The notes under the pieces were generated by a model. That model made no database searches and had not been told where the DNA came from. It worked only from the letters and a program-made list of their open reading frames with translations. DNA of 64,000 bases from JACVRW01 sp963771715 (GTDB taxonomy: Bacteria > Actinomycetota > Thermoleophilia > Solirubrobacterales > Thermoleophilaceae): contig CAVYUQ010000003.1 of the NCBI GenBank assembly GCA_963771715.1, positions 62,001-126,000 of the forward strand. The letters run 5' to 3'. The position numbers and the translations under genes were made by a program. Positions 54,426 to 62,227 of the stretch are shown here, piece after piece. The number at the start of each line of letters is the position of its first letter. Position 1 is the stretch's first letter.

Positions 54426-54833
54426 ATGGCCAAGTACCTGCTGCTCAAGCACTACCGCGGCGCCCCGGCTGCGGTCAACGACGTGCCCATGGACCAGTGG
54501 ACGCCGGAGGAGATCTCGGCCCACATGCAGTACATGCACGACTTCGCGGCCCGGCTCGAGGGGACCGGCGAGTTCGTCGACGGTCAGGCGCTCGCCCCCG
54601 AGGGGACGTGGGTCCGGTACGACGGCGAGGGGCGCCCGCCGGTCACCGACGGCCCGTTCGCCGAGACCAAGGACCTCATCGCCGGCTGGATGGTGATCGA
54701 CGTCGACAGCTACGAGCGCGCCGTCGAGCTGGCCGGGGAGCTGTCGGCCGCCCCCGGGGCGGGCGGGAAGCCGATCCACGAGTGGCTCGAGCTGCGCCCG
54801 TTCCTGACCGCGCCGCCCACCATCACGGAGTGA
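54426..54833 (+). CDS. YCII/DGPF-domain protein
   Basis: 135 residues, intact. It reads AKYLLLKHYRGAP, then YMHDFAARLEGTGEFVDGQA, the diagnostic VTDGPFAETKDLIAGWMVID and a C-terminal EWLELRPF. YCII-like DGPF proteins are small dimeric alpha-beta barrels of unclear biochemistry. Stop and next start overlap (GTGA, 54830-54833), so it is coupled to the ECF sigma factor gene, the arrangement that defines the ECF42 group. ATG 54426 has GAGGAGAA upstream. The A-rich octamer at 54,330 is the only AT-rich stretch nearby. Confidence 0.9.
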   Translation: MAKYLLLKHYRGAPAAVNDVPMDQWTPEEISAHMQYMHDFAARLEGTGEFVDGQALAPEGTWVRYDGEGRPPVTDGPFAETKDLIAGWMVIDVDSYERAVELAGELSAAPGAGGKPIHEWLELRPFLTAPPTITE

Positions 54834-55986
54834 CCTCGTCGGTGGACGAGGTCCTGCTCCGGAGCCTCACGCCGAGCGTGCTCGGCATCCTCGTCCGCCG
54901 CGGAGCCGACTTCGCGGCGGCCGAGGACGCCGTGCAGGACGCGCTGGTCGAGGCGGTCCGCGTCTGGCCGGCCGACCCGCCGCGGGACCCGAAGGGCTGG
55001 CTGGTCACCGTGGCCTGGCGCCGGTTCCTCGACGCGACCCGGGCGGACGCCGCCCGCCGCCGGCGCGAGGACCTCGTCGACGAGGAGCCGGCGCCCGGGC
55101 CCGCGCCCGCGGTGGACGACACGCTCCAGCTCTACTTCCTGTGCGCCCACCCGTCGCTGACGCCGTCGTCCGCGGTCGCGCTCACGCTGCGCGCCGTCGG
55201 CGGGCTGACCACCCGCCAGATCGCCCAGGCCTACCTGGTGCCCGAGGCGACCATGGCGCAGCGCATCAGCCGGGCCAAGCGCACCGTCTCCGGCGTGCGG
55301 TTCGACCAGCCCGGCGACGTCGCCACCGTGCTGCGCGTCCTCTACCTGGTCTTCAACGAGGGCTACTCCGGCGACGTCGACCTCGCCGCCGAGGCCATCC
55401 GGCTCACCCGGCAGCTCGCGGCCGCGATCGACCACCCCGAGGTGGCGGGGCTGCTCGCCCTCATGCTGCTCCACCACGCCCGGCGCGCCGCCCGGACCGC
55501 GCCCGACGGCAGCCTGGTGCCGCTCGCCGAGCAGGACCGCGGCCGGTGGGACACCGAGTCGATCGCCGAGGGCGTCGAGATCCTGCAGGCGGCCCTCGCC
55601 CGCGACCGGCTGGGCGAGTTCCAGGCCCAGGCCGCCATCGCGGCACTCCACGCCGACGCGCCCACCGCCGAGGAGACCGACTGGGTGCAGATCGTCGAGT
55701 GGTACGACGAGCTCGCGCGCCTGACCGACAGCCCGGTCGTCCGGCTCAACCGCGCGGTGGCCGTCGGCGAGGCCGACGGACCGCGCGCCGGCCTGGCGGC
55801 GCTCGCGGCGCTGGACGACTCCTGCCCCGCCACACCGCGGTGGCGGCGTACCTCCACGAGCGCGACGGCGACCTGGCGACGGCGGCACGGCTGTACGCCG
55901 AGGCGGCCCGCAAGGCACCCAACCTCGCCGAGCGCGACCACCTGACGCGCCAGGCCGCCCGGCTCAACGCCCGCCGGTGTCGCTGA
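54830..55986 (+). CDS. ECF42-type RNA polymerase sigma factor with C-terminal TPR-like domain
   Basis: About 385 residues. Sigma region 2 reads GILVRRGADFAAAEDAVQDA, with WPADPPRDPKGWLVTVAWRR; region 4 is LRAVGGLTTRQIAQAYLV and MAQRISRAKRTV. The long C-terminal domain (EAIRLTRQLAAAIDHPEVAG, EWYDELARLTDSPVVRLNRA, YLHERDGDLATAARLYAEAA) is the extension typical of ECF42 factors, which lack a classical anti-sigma factor and are encoded next to DGPF proteins. The extension is thought to control activity. One missing base near 55,830 breaks the frame. Likely targets include the YCII-sigma operon itself. Confidence 0.9.
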
Positions 55987-55991
55987 CGGGG

Positions 55992-56148
55992 CTACGCGGT
56001 GGCGGCCAGGAAGTCGCGTATCAGGGCCAGCCGCTCCGCGGCCCTCCACGAAGGGGAGGTGGCCGGTGGGGAGTTCGGCGAGCTTCGCGTCGGGGATGCC
56101 CGCGGCGCGGTGCTCGTCGAGCAGGGCCTGGAAGGGCGGCAGCTTCAT
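55992..56148 (-). pseudogene. C-terminal fragment of an alpha/beta hydrolase, cut at the junction
   Basis: About 52 residues are seen: LPPFQALLDEHRAAGIPDAK, LAELPTGHLPFVE (catalytic His region), then after one indel AERLALIRDFLAATA and TAG. This is the end of an alpha/beta-hydrolase, where the active-site His sits in a GHLPFVE-like motif. Its nucleophile and acid regions should lie to the right on this strand, but that DNA encodes something else. The gene is therefore truncated at about 56,148, which marks the chimeric join. It follows the sigma factor gene tail to tail with 5 bases between. Confidence 0.7.
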
Positions 56149-56183
56149 AGTCCTAGAACGCCCGGGCCGCGCCGTCCGTGAGA
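56149..56183. other. Putative chimeric junction between two genomes
   Basis: This short stretch belongs to neither flanking gene. To the left is streptomycete DNA ending in a truncated hydrolase; to the right is an operon of Thermoleophilia type. No transposase or attachment site is present, so assembly chimerism is the simplest explanation. Confidence 0.6.
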
Positions 56184-57552
56184 TCAGGCCCGCACGAACA
56201 GCGGCGCGCCCAGCGGGATCGTCTTGATCAGCCAGCGCGCCTGGCCGGACGTGATGCGCAGGCAGCCCAGGCTCGCCGGCTTCCCGAGCGTCGAGAGCTC
56301 CGTCGTGGCATGGATGGCCAGCCGGTCCCCTCCCGGCCAGGCCGCGGGCAGGCGCGTCTGGTGGCCCGTGAGGGCGAGGACGCAGCAGCCGTAGGGCGAT
56401 CCCTGGTCGGTCACGCGCAGCTTGTCGGTCACGGAGAAGCGACCCTTCGGCGTCGGGTTCGCCCGCCTGCCGATCGCTATCCGGAACCTGCGCACCAGCT
56501 CGCCGTCGCGGCGCACGTTCAGGACCCGCCGCGAGAGGTCCGCGTGCATCGACCAGGTCACGCAGTCGAGCCGCGCGCGGTTGGCCGGCAACCAGGCGAG
56601 CTCGCCGTTGCCGAGCTCGGGCGCCTGCACAGCGACCCAGTCGCCGCGGCGAAGCACCACGCCGAAGACACGGGAGGACCCCCACTCCGTCCTCCCCGAC
56701 AGCCGGATCCTCACCCGGCCTCCGGGCTGCCGGTAGAGGGTGGTGCGGCCACTCACGAACGCCGTCGAGTAGCAGGAGATCGACTGGGGCTCGGACGGGA
56801 ACGGCGCCTCGAGGGGGCCGCCGAGCTGGGGAACGAAGTGCTTCGTGCCGTCGTCCGTCGTCCGGAGGCTCGCGGTGCCGCCCTGGTCGCCCCACTTCGA
56901 TGACCCGACCCAGGTGGCCGCACCGCCGATCACGGCGGCCACGAAGCTGCCGAGGAGCAGCAGGTAGGGCGCGCGCCACTTGCCCTCAGGCGCCTGGCGC
57001 TCGGGCCGGGCGTCGAGCCCGCGAACGCCGTCGCCCCCGGCGAGCATCTCGAGCACGGATCCGTGCGCAACGGGGACCTCCGGCGGATGGCCGTTGCTGG
57101 ACTCGGGCTCGGGCTGTGGCTCCGCCTCGACCTCCGGCTCGGGCTCCGGCTCCGGCTCGGGGACCGGCTCAGGGGCCTCCGCGACGGGCTCGGCACCGTC
57201 CTCCTCGCCTTCGCCCCCATCGAGCTCGGCCTGGTCCCCGTCCGAGCTTCAGCTCGGCCGCGGTCCAGGTGCCCTCGTCGAGCAGCGCTTGCAGGACCGC
57301 GCCCAGGTCCTCGCCGCGCTGGGCGCCCAGCTCGTCCGCGAGCCGCTCGATCGCGCCCGCCCGGCGGCGGGCGACCTCCTGGGAGTCCACGTCGTACACG
57401 CGCGCGAGGGCGTCGTCGGGCACGCGCCTTCGCAGCGACAGGGCAAGCAGCTCCCTCTCCCTTGGATCCAGGCGCTCGAGAGCGCCGGCGAGCTGTGCTG
57501 GCTCGATCACGCGGCGCTGATCAGCGTACTGACGCGGCCGGTTGCCGAGCAC
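56184..57552 (-). CDS. Sigma-region-4-like HTH - acidic linker - TM - L,D-transpeptidase protein
   Basis: About 456 residues after repairing one extra base near 57,245. Residues 1-80 resemble sigma-70 region 4 (LERLDPRERELLALSLRRRV, VYDVDSQEVARRRAGAIERL). A Glu/Pro linker follows (EPEPEPEPEVEAEPQPEPE). One helix (APYLLLLGSFVAAVIGGAAT) separates it from an extracytoplasmic YkuD domain: VLNVRRDGELVRRFRIAIGR, RLAIHATTELSTLG and SLGCLRI. YkuD enzymes make 3-3 peptidoglycan cross-links using the Cys. The usual SHGC is SLGC here. Start GTG 57552 is tentative (57510 is possible); it lies just downstream of tRNA-Ser. The architecture suggests a membrane-tethered regulator coupled to the cell wall. 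Confidence 0.65.
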
Positions 57553-57573
57553 GGGCTACCGGGAGCGCGTCAA

Positions 57574-57662
57574 CGGAGGGGGTGGGATTCGAACCCACGA
57601 GGGACCTGACGGCCCCTTCCGGCTTTCAAGGCCGGCGCATTCATCCGCTCTGCCACCCCTCC
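57574..57662 (-). tRNA. tRNA-Ser (anticodon TGA)
   Basis: On the minus strand a class II tRNA of 89 nt folds with acceptor GGAGGGG/CCCCTCC, discriminator G, anticodon stem GCCGG/CCGGC with loop containing TGA, a long variable arm and T-arm GTGGGTTCGAATCCCAC. Serine identity follows from anticodon TGA and the long arm. The seryl-tRNA synthetase gene lies 0.5 kb away on the same strand. Confidence 0.95.
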
Positions 57663-57691
57663 GGAGCGCTGCGTGGCTGATGTTAGGCCGC

Positions 57692-58189
57692 TCAGCGGCG
57701 CGCGAAGCGCGCCTGCGCGCGCTGGAGCACCACGCCGACGCGCTCGCCGGCGCTGCCCGGCGGCGGCATGGCGCCGATCTGGCGCGCCAGCGCTGCCATG
57801 TCGTAGTAGGCGCGGTAGCGCTCGAGGCGCCCGCCGGCGAAGTCCCACACGTCGATGCCGTCGATGTCGATGCGCTTGCCGGTGGCCGCGAACCCGGGTG
57901 GGTCGATCACGCCGCCGTGGGTGCCCTGCATCCGCCAGGACCAGGTGACCGAGTCCCCGTGCGGCTCGAGCCACATCGGGCCCGAGCTGAAGCTGAGGTC
58001 GGGGAACGCCACCCACGAGCGGCGCATGAAGTGCTTGACCTCCTCGACCCCGCGCGCCGGCTCCGGCAGCGCCGGGTCGAGCCACACGACGTCAGGCGTG
58101 ACGAGCGGCTCGATCTGCTCCGCGTCGTGCGAGTTCCAGGCGTCCACGTAACGCTCCACGAACGAGCGCGCGAACTGATCGTCGACCAT
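57692..58189 (-). CDS. SnoaL/NTF2-like protein
   Basis: 165 residues, intact: FARSFVERYVDAWNSHDAEQ, PDVVWLDPALPEPARGVEEV, FPDLSFSSGPMWLEPHGDSV, WSWRMQGTHGGVIDPPGFAA and GKRIDIDGIDVWDFAGGRLE. This is the SnoaL-like polyketide-cyclase/NTF2 fold (cone-shaped alpha+beta barrel). The specific reaction is unknown; many members are hydrolases or isomerases. It lies between serS and tRNA-Ser on the same strand. Confidence 0.85.
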   Translation of the reverse strand: MVDDQFARSFVERYVDAWNSHDAEQIEPLVTPDVVWLDPALPEPARGVEEVKHFMRRSWVAFPDLSFSSGPMWLEPHGDSVTWSWRMQGTHGGVIDPPGFAATGKRIDIDGIDVWDFAGGRLERYRAYYDMAALARQIGAMPPPGSAGERVGVVLQRAQARFARR

Positions 58190-58198
58190 GGGAGCAAC

Positions 58199-59456
58199 CT
58201 ACCGCGCCGCAGGCTCGAGCACGTGCGGCGCCCCGAACTCGTGGAGGACTGCCGGAATCTCGACGCTTCCGTCGTCCCTCTGGTGGTTCTCCGCGATCGC
58301 GATGATCGTCCTCCCCACCGCCACGGCGGTCCCGTTCAGCGTGTGCACGTGGCGCACCGCCTCGCCCTCGGCGGGGCGGAAGCGGATGTCGAGCCGGCGC
58401 GCCTGGAAGTCGGTCGTGTTCGAGCATGAGGTGAGCTCGCGGAAGCGCTCCTGGCCCGGCAGCCACGCCTCGAGGTCGTACTTCTTGGCCGCGGAGGCGC
58501 CGAGGTCGTCCACCGCGATGTTCACCACCTGGTACGGAAGCCCGAGCGCCTGCAGGATCTCCTCCTCGATCGAGAGCAGCCGCTCATGCTCGGCCTGCGA
58601 CTGCTCAGGCTCCACGAACGAGAACATCTCGACCTTGTCGAACTGGTGCACGCGGAAGAGGCCCTGCGTGTCCTTGCCGGCGGCCCCGGCCTCGCGCCGG
58701 AAGCAGGGTGAGAAGCCCGCGTAGCGCCGCGGCAGCTCGTCCGCCCGCGAGGATCTCGCCGGCGTGCAGCGACGCCAGCGGGACCTCCGAGGTGCCGACC
58801 AGGTACAGCTCGTCCTCGGGAATGCGGTAGATCTGCTGCTCGGTGTCGGGAAGCATGCCGGTGCCGACCAGCGCCTGCTCGCGCACCAGCACGGGCGGGA
58901 TCACCGGCGTGAAGCCGCGCTCCTCGAGCAGCGACAGAGCCCACTGCACCAGCGCAAGCTCGAGCCGCACGAGCGGGCCCTTGAGGTAGGCGAAGCGCGA
59001 GCCCGACACGCGCGCGGCCGCCTCCATGTCGAGGTTGTCGCCGAGCAGCTCCACGTGGTTGCGCCCGGTCCTGCCCGGCTCGCCGACCTCGCGGATCACC
59101 TCGTCCGCGTCGGCGGCGCTCGGGTCTGGAAGGTTCGGCAGCGACACCAGCACCGTGGTGCGCCGCTCCTCCACCGCGCGCAGCTCCTCGTCCAGCTCCT
59201 TCTCGCGCTCCGAGAGCCCGCGCGTCTCCGCGATCGCCTCCGAGGCGTCCTCGCCGCTCCTCTGCAGCTCCCCGATGCGCTTGCTCGCCTGGTTCTTGCG
59301 CGCGCGCAGGTCCTCCAGCTCCGGCAGCAGGGCGCGCCGGCGCTCGTCCAGCTCGAGCGCCTCGTCCAGGACGGCGGGATCGACCCCGCGCCGTGCGAGC
59401 CCCTCACGTGCCGGCTGAGGGTTGTCGCGGATCTGCCTGAGGTCGAGGATCGCGAC
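58199..59456 (-). CDS. serS: Seryl-tRNA synthetase
   Basis: About 419 residues. The N-terminal coiled-coil arm is clear: ARRGVDPAVLDEALELDERR, NQASKRIGELQRSGEDASEA, SEREKELDEELRAVEERRT. Class II motifs follow: RFAYLKGPLVRLELALVQWA, FTPVIPPVLVREQALVGTGM, LYLVGTSEVPLASLHAGEIL, then after repair a motif-2 arginine block (near 58.7 kb), QALGLPYQVVNIAVDDLGAS, AWLPGQERFRELTSCSNTTD and VHTLNGTAVAVGRTIIAIAE. It charges tRNA-Ser, encoded 0.5 kb away. No ATG, GTG or TTG is in frame at the expected start (VAILDLRQIRDN); GTC 59456 may be a misread GTG. One indel lies near 58,742. Confidence 0.92.
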
Positions 59457-59467
59457 CCCGCCTCGTG

Positions 59468-59845
59468 CTACTGCCCGGACTCGCGGCCCGAGTACTTTTC
59501 GACGAACGTCGCTACCGCGTCGGCCTCGTCCCCCGTGACGATGTTCGCCGGCATGATCGCGCCGGAGAAGCCGCCGTTGCGGATCGCGAACAGCACGTCG
59601 TCCCTCGTCTCCTTGCGCTCGTTGAAGTTCGGGCCGTTCGTGCGCTCGCCGCCCTGAAGCTGCCCCTCCGGCTTCGAGCCGTACGCGTTGGCCGCCTCGA
59701 AGGTGTGGCAGCCGGAGCAGCGCTCGTAGAAGAGCACGGCGCCCCGATGAGCGGTCGTGTCCTCCTTGGGGACCTCGATGTCGCCTCCGCAGCCCGCGAA
59801 GAACGCGGCGGCGAGCGCGCTGGCGATGACCATCGGACGGGTCAC
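59468..59845 (-). CDS. c-type cytochrome lipoprotein
   Basis: About 125 residues. A signal with lipobox is seen (SALAAAFFAGC), so a lipoprotein is likely. Heme attachment motif CSGCH lies in FYERCSGCHTF, and the axial Met in GAIMPANIV. GNYAK-type residues are absent; it is a short monoheme cytochrome c. Start GTG 59845 or ATG 59833. It is 11 bases upstream of serS on the same strand and probably acts as an electron carrier on the outer membrane face, partner unknown. Confidence 0.85.
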   Translation of the reverse strand: MTRPMVIASALAAAFFAGCGGDIEVPKEDTTAHRGAVLFYERCSGCHTFEAANAYGSKPEGQLQGGERTNGPNFNERKETRDDVLFAIRNGGFSGAIMPANIVTGDEADAVATFVEKYSGRESGQ

Positions 59846-59869
59846 GGCGGGGCATAGTATCCGCTCGCC

Positions 59870-60247
59870 TTGCGCCGCTTCGCCCTCACCCTCGCGCTGT
59901 GCTCGCTGGCGCTCCCGGGCTGCGGAGACGACGACGACTCCGGCCGGACGGTTACGGCGCCGGCCAACGCGAAGCTGCGGGTGGTCGCCGACGAGTACTC
60001 GTTCGATCCCTCGACGATCGTGCTGAGCGGCGCCGGGACGCTCACCGTGACGCTGCGGAACGAGGGCTCGCTCGCGCACAACCTGAAGCTGTTCAGGGGC
60101 GACGAGGAGATCGGCGGGACATCCACGCTTCCGGCCGGCGGCAGCGAGTCGACCAGGCTGAACCTCGAGCACGGCAGCTACAGGATGGTCTGCACCGTCG
60201 GCGATCACGAGCAGCTGGGGATGACGGGGGAGCTTCGCGTGCGCTAG
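59870..60247 (+). CDS. Cupredoxin-like lipoprotein
   Basis: 125 residues from TTG 59870. It has a signal and lipobox (LALCSLALPGC), an acidic tract and a plastocyanin-type copper domain: KLRVVADEYSFDPSTIVLSG, NEGSLAHNLKLFRGDEE (His ligand) and MVCTVGDHEQLGMTGE (Cys, His, Met ligands). This is a type 1 copper electron carrier, divergent from the cytochrome c gene with 24 bp between, so both could share an exported electron-transfer chain. Its end overlaps the convergent anti-sigma-like gene by 4 bases. Confidence 0.85.
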   Translation: MRRFALTLALCSLALPGCGDDDDSGRTVTAPANAKLRVVADEYSFDPSTIVLSGAGTLTVTLRNEGSLAHNLKLFRGDEEIGGTSTLPAGGSESTRLNLEHGSYRMVCTVGDHEQLGMTGELRVR

Positions 60248-60642
60248 CTGCGCCGCTTCGCGAACCGCATCAGCGTGCCGCCGTCGCCCGGCCGCAGGTC
60301 CACCTCGTCCATCAGCACCCGCATGAACTCGAGCCCGCGGCCGGACTCCGAGAGCTCGCCGCCGCGGCGCCTCACCCGCGGGCGGAAGCGCCCGGTGTCG
60401 CGGACCTCGAAGACGAGCGCGCCGCCCTCCGCGGCGATCCCGATCTTGATCGGGTCGCTCGGTGACGAGGAGCCGTGCTGGATGGCGTTGGTCACGGCCT
60501 CGCTCATCGCCAGCTTGACGTCGTAGCACGCGGCGCCGTCGAAGCCGAATTCCGCCGCCGCACGCTCCGCGAAGTCCCGCGCCTCCTTCAGGAGCCTGAG
60601 GTCCGCCAAGATCGAATGCTCGCGTGGCTTGAAGTTGACCAT
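60244..60642 (-). CDS. Anti-sigma-factor-like ATP-binding protein (HATPase_c_2)
   Basis: 132 residues, intact. The GHKL boxes are visible: LAMSEAVTNAIQHGSSSPSD (N box), FEVRDTGRFRP (G1) and SESGRGLEFMRVLMDEV (G2). This is the RsbW/SpoIIAB-like serine kinase fold that binds sigma factors or phosphorylates an anti-sigma antagonist. It begins NFKPREHSILADLRLLKEAR. No sigma factor or STAS gene is adjacent, so the partner is unknown. Start ATG 60642. It is convergent with the cupredoxin gene and divergent from DUF4331. Confidence 0.85.
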   Translation of the reverse strand: MVNFKPREHSILADLRLLKEARDFAERAAAEFGFDGAACYDVKLAMSEAVTNAIQHGSSSPSDPIKIGIAAEGGALVFEVRDTGRFRPRVRRRGGELSESGRGLEFMRVLMDEVDLRPGDGGTLMRFAKRRS

Positions 60643-60808
60643 CCTCAACGTCCACCCAGTTCGCGCCACAAGTGTTACGTGAACGTCGGCGAACGCTAAT
60701 TCATGCGCCTTTGTGATCCGAAATTGCGAGTCCCGCGAAAGGGAACTGCAACGGGAGGCTGATCCGGAACGGATCCGGCCTCCGAGGCTCCCAGAAGGAG
60801 GACTCGTA

Positions 60809-62221
60809 ATGCGCAAGCTTCTGCTTGCCCTGGCGGCGCTGGCTGCGTCGGCGATCGTGGTGCCGTTCGGCATCTCGTCCAGCCACCGCGAGGCGCCGGG
60901 CATCTCGCTCGATCCGTCCGCGGACAACACGGACACGTACGCGTGGACGGCCAAGGACGCGCCCGGCGCGCTCACCGTCGCGGCCAACTGGATTCCCGGC
61001 GAGGTGCCGGCCAACGGGCCGAACTTCCACTCGTTCGACGACCGCGCCCGCTACTACGTCCACATCGACAACACCGGAGACGGGCGCCCGGACGTGAGCT
61101 ACCGGTTCCGCTTCAAGACCACGGTGCGCAACAAGGAGTCGTTCCTGTACGCGCTCCCCGGCGCAAGCGGATACCGCGACCCGAAGCTGAACGTGATCCA
61201 GCGCTACTCGCTCGACCGGGTCACGTACCGCGGCAAGCGCCGCACGGCCCGCACGACCACTATCGCGCGAGGCCTGCCGGTGGCGCCGCCGAACATCGGG
61301 CCGAAGACGTTCCCCAACTACGAGTCGTTCGTGAACGGGGCGATCCGCTCGCTGAGGGACGGCACGAAGGTGTTCGTCGGCCAGCGCGACGATCCGTTCT
61401 TCGTCGACCTGGGGGCGACCTTCGACGGCATCAACCTCCGCAAGCTAACCGGCAACCAGGGTGAGGGCAAGGACGACCTGAGCGGATACAACGTCCACTC
61501 GACGGTCCTCCAGATCCCCGAGCGCCTGGTCACGCGCAACCATCGCGCGGTTGCCGGGGCGGATGCCGCGAACGCGGTGGTCGGCGTGTGGTCGACGACC
61601 GAGCGGCGGCGGCTGCAGGTGTCCGGCACCAGCGCGCGCCGCGGCCGCTGGGTGCAGGTCTCCCGGCTCGGGAACCCGCTGGTGAACGAGGTCGTGATCC
61701 CGCTCGGGAAGAAGGACCAGTTCAACCGCACGACCCCCGACCGGGACGCCGCGCTCTACGGCAAGTACGTCGTGAAGCCGGAGCTGGCGGCGGTTCTGAA
61801 CGCGCTGTTCGACATCGGCGCACCGGAGAACGACCGCACGGACATCGTGCAGGCGCTGCTCCAGGGCATCCCCGGGCTCAATCAGCACAAGGGAGCCAGC
61901 GGACCGCCCGCCGTCGACACGATCAAGCTCAACCTCGGCGTGCCGCCGGCTGACATGGAGGATCGCTTCGGAGTGATCGGTGGAGACACCGCCGGCTTCC
62001 CGAACGGCCGCCGTCTCGGCGACGACGTCGTGGACATCGAGCTTCAGGTGGTCGCGGGCTTCCTGAAGGACAACAAGGTCCCGCTGGGCGACGGCGTGGA
62101 CGTGAACGACAAGCCGTTCCTGTCCGCGTTCCCGTACCTGGCCGGCCCCACGAGTGGCTTCGAGTCCGCGCCTTCGACGCGGACCGAGCCCGGTCACTCG
62201 CCGACTCCGGCGGGCGGCTAG
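60809..62221 (+). CDS. Secreted DUF4331-family protein
   Basis: 470 residues, intact. A signal peptide (LLLALAALAASAIVVPFGIS) is followed directly by SSHREAPGISLDPSADNTDT, the DUF4331 opening, then SFDDRARYYVHIDNTGDGRP, DDPFFVDLGATFDGINLRKL and VSRLGNPLVNEVVIPLGKKD. The family is widespread, secreted and without known function. ATG 60809 has AGAAGGAGGA upstream. It is 6 bp ahead of the TPR gene, probably one operon. The name DUF4331 is recalled from the N-terminal pattern. Confidence 0.9.
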   Translation: MRKLLLALAALAASAIVVPFGISSSHREAPGISLDPSADNTDTYAWTAKDAPGALTVAANWIPGEVPANGPNFHSFDDRARYYVHIDNTGDGRPDVSYRFRFKTTVRNKESFLYALPGASGYRDPKLNVIQRYSLDRVTYRGKRRTARTTTIARGLPVAPPNIGPKTFPNYESFVNGAIRSLRDGTKVFVGQRDDPFFVDLGATFDGINLRKLTGNQGEGKDDLSGYNVHSTVLQIPERLVTRNHRAVAGADAANAVVGVWSTTERRRLQVSGTSARRGRWVQVSRLGNPLVNEVVIPLGKKDQFNRTTPDRDAALYGKYVVKPELAAVLNALFDIGAPENDRTDIVQALLQGIPGLNQHKGASGPPAVDTIKLNLGVPPADMEDRFGVIGGDTAGFPNGRRLGDDVVDIELQVVAGFLKDNKVPLGDGVDVNDKPFLSAFPYLAGPTSGFESAPSTRTEPGHSPTPAGG

Positions 62222-62227
62222 ACGCAA

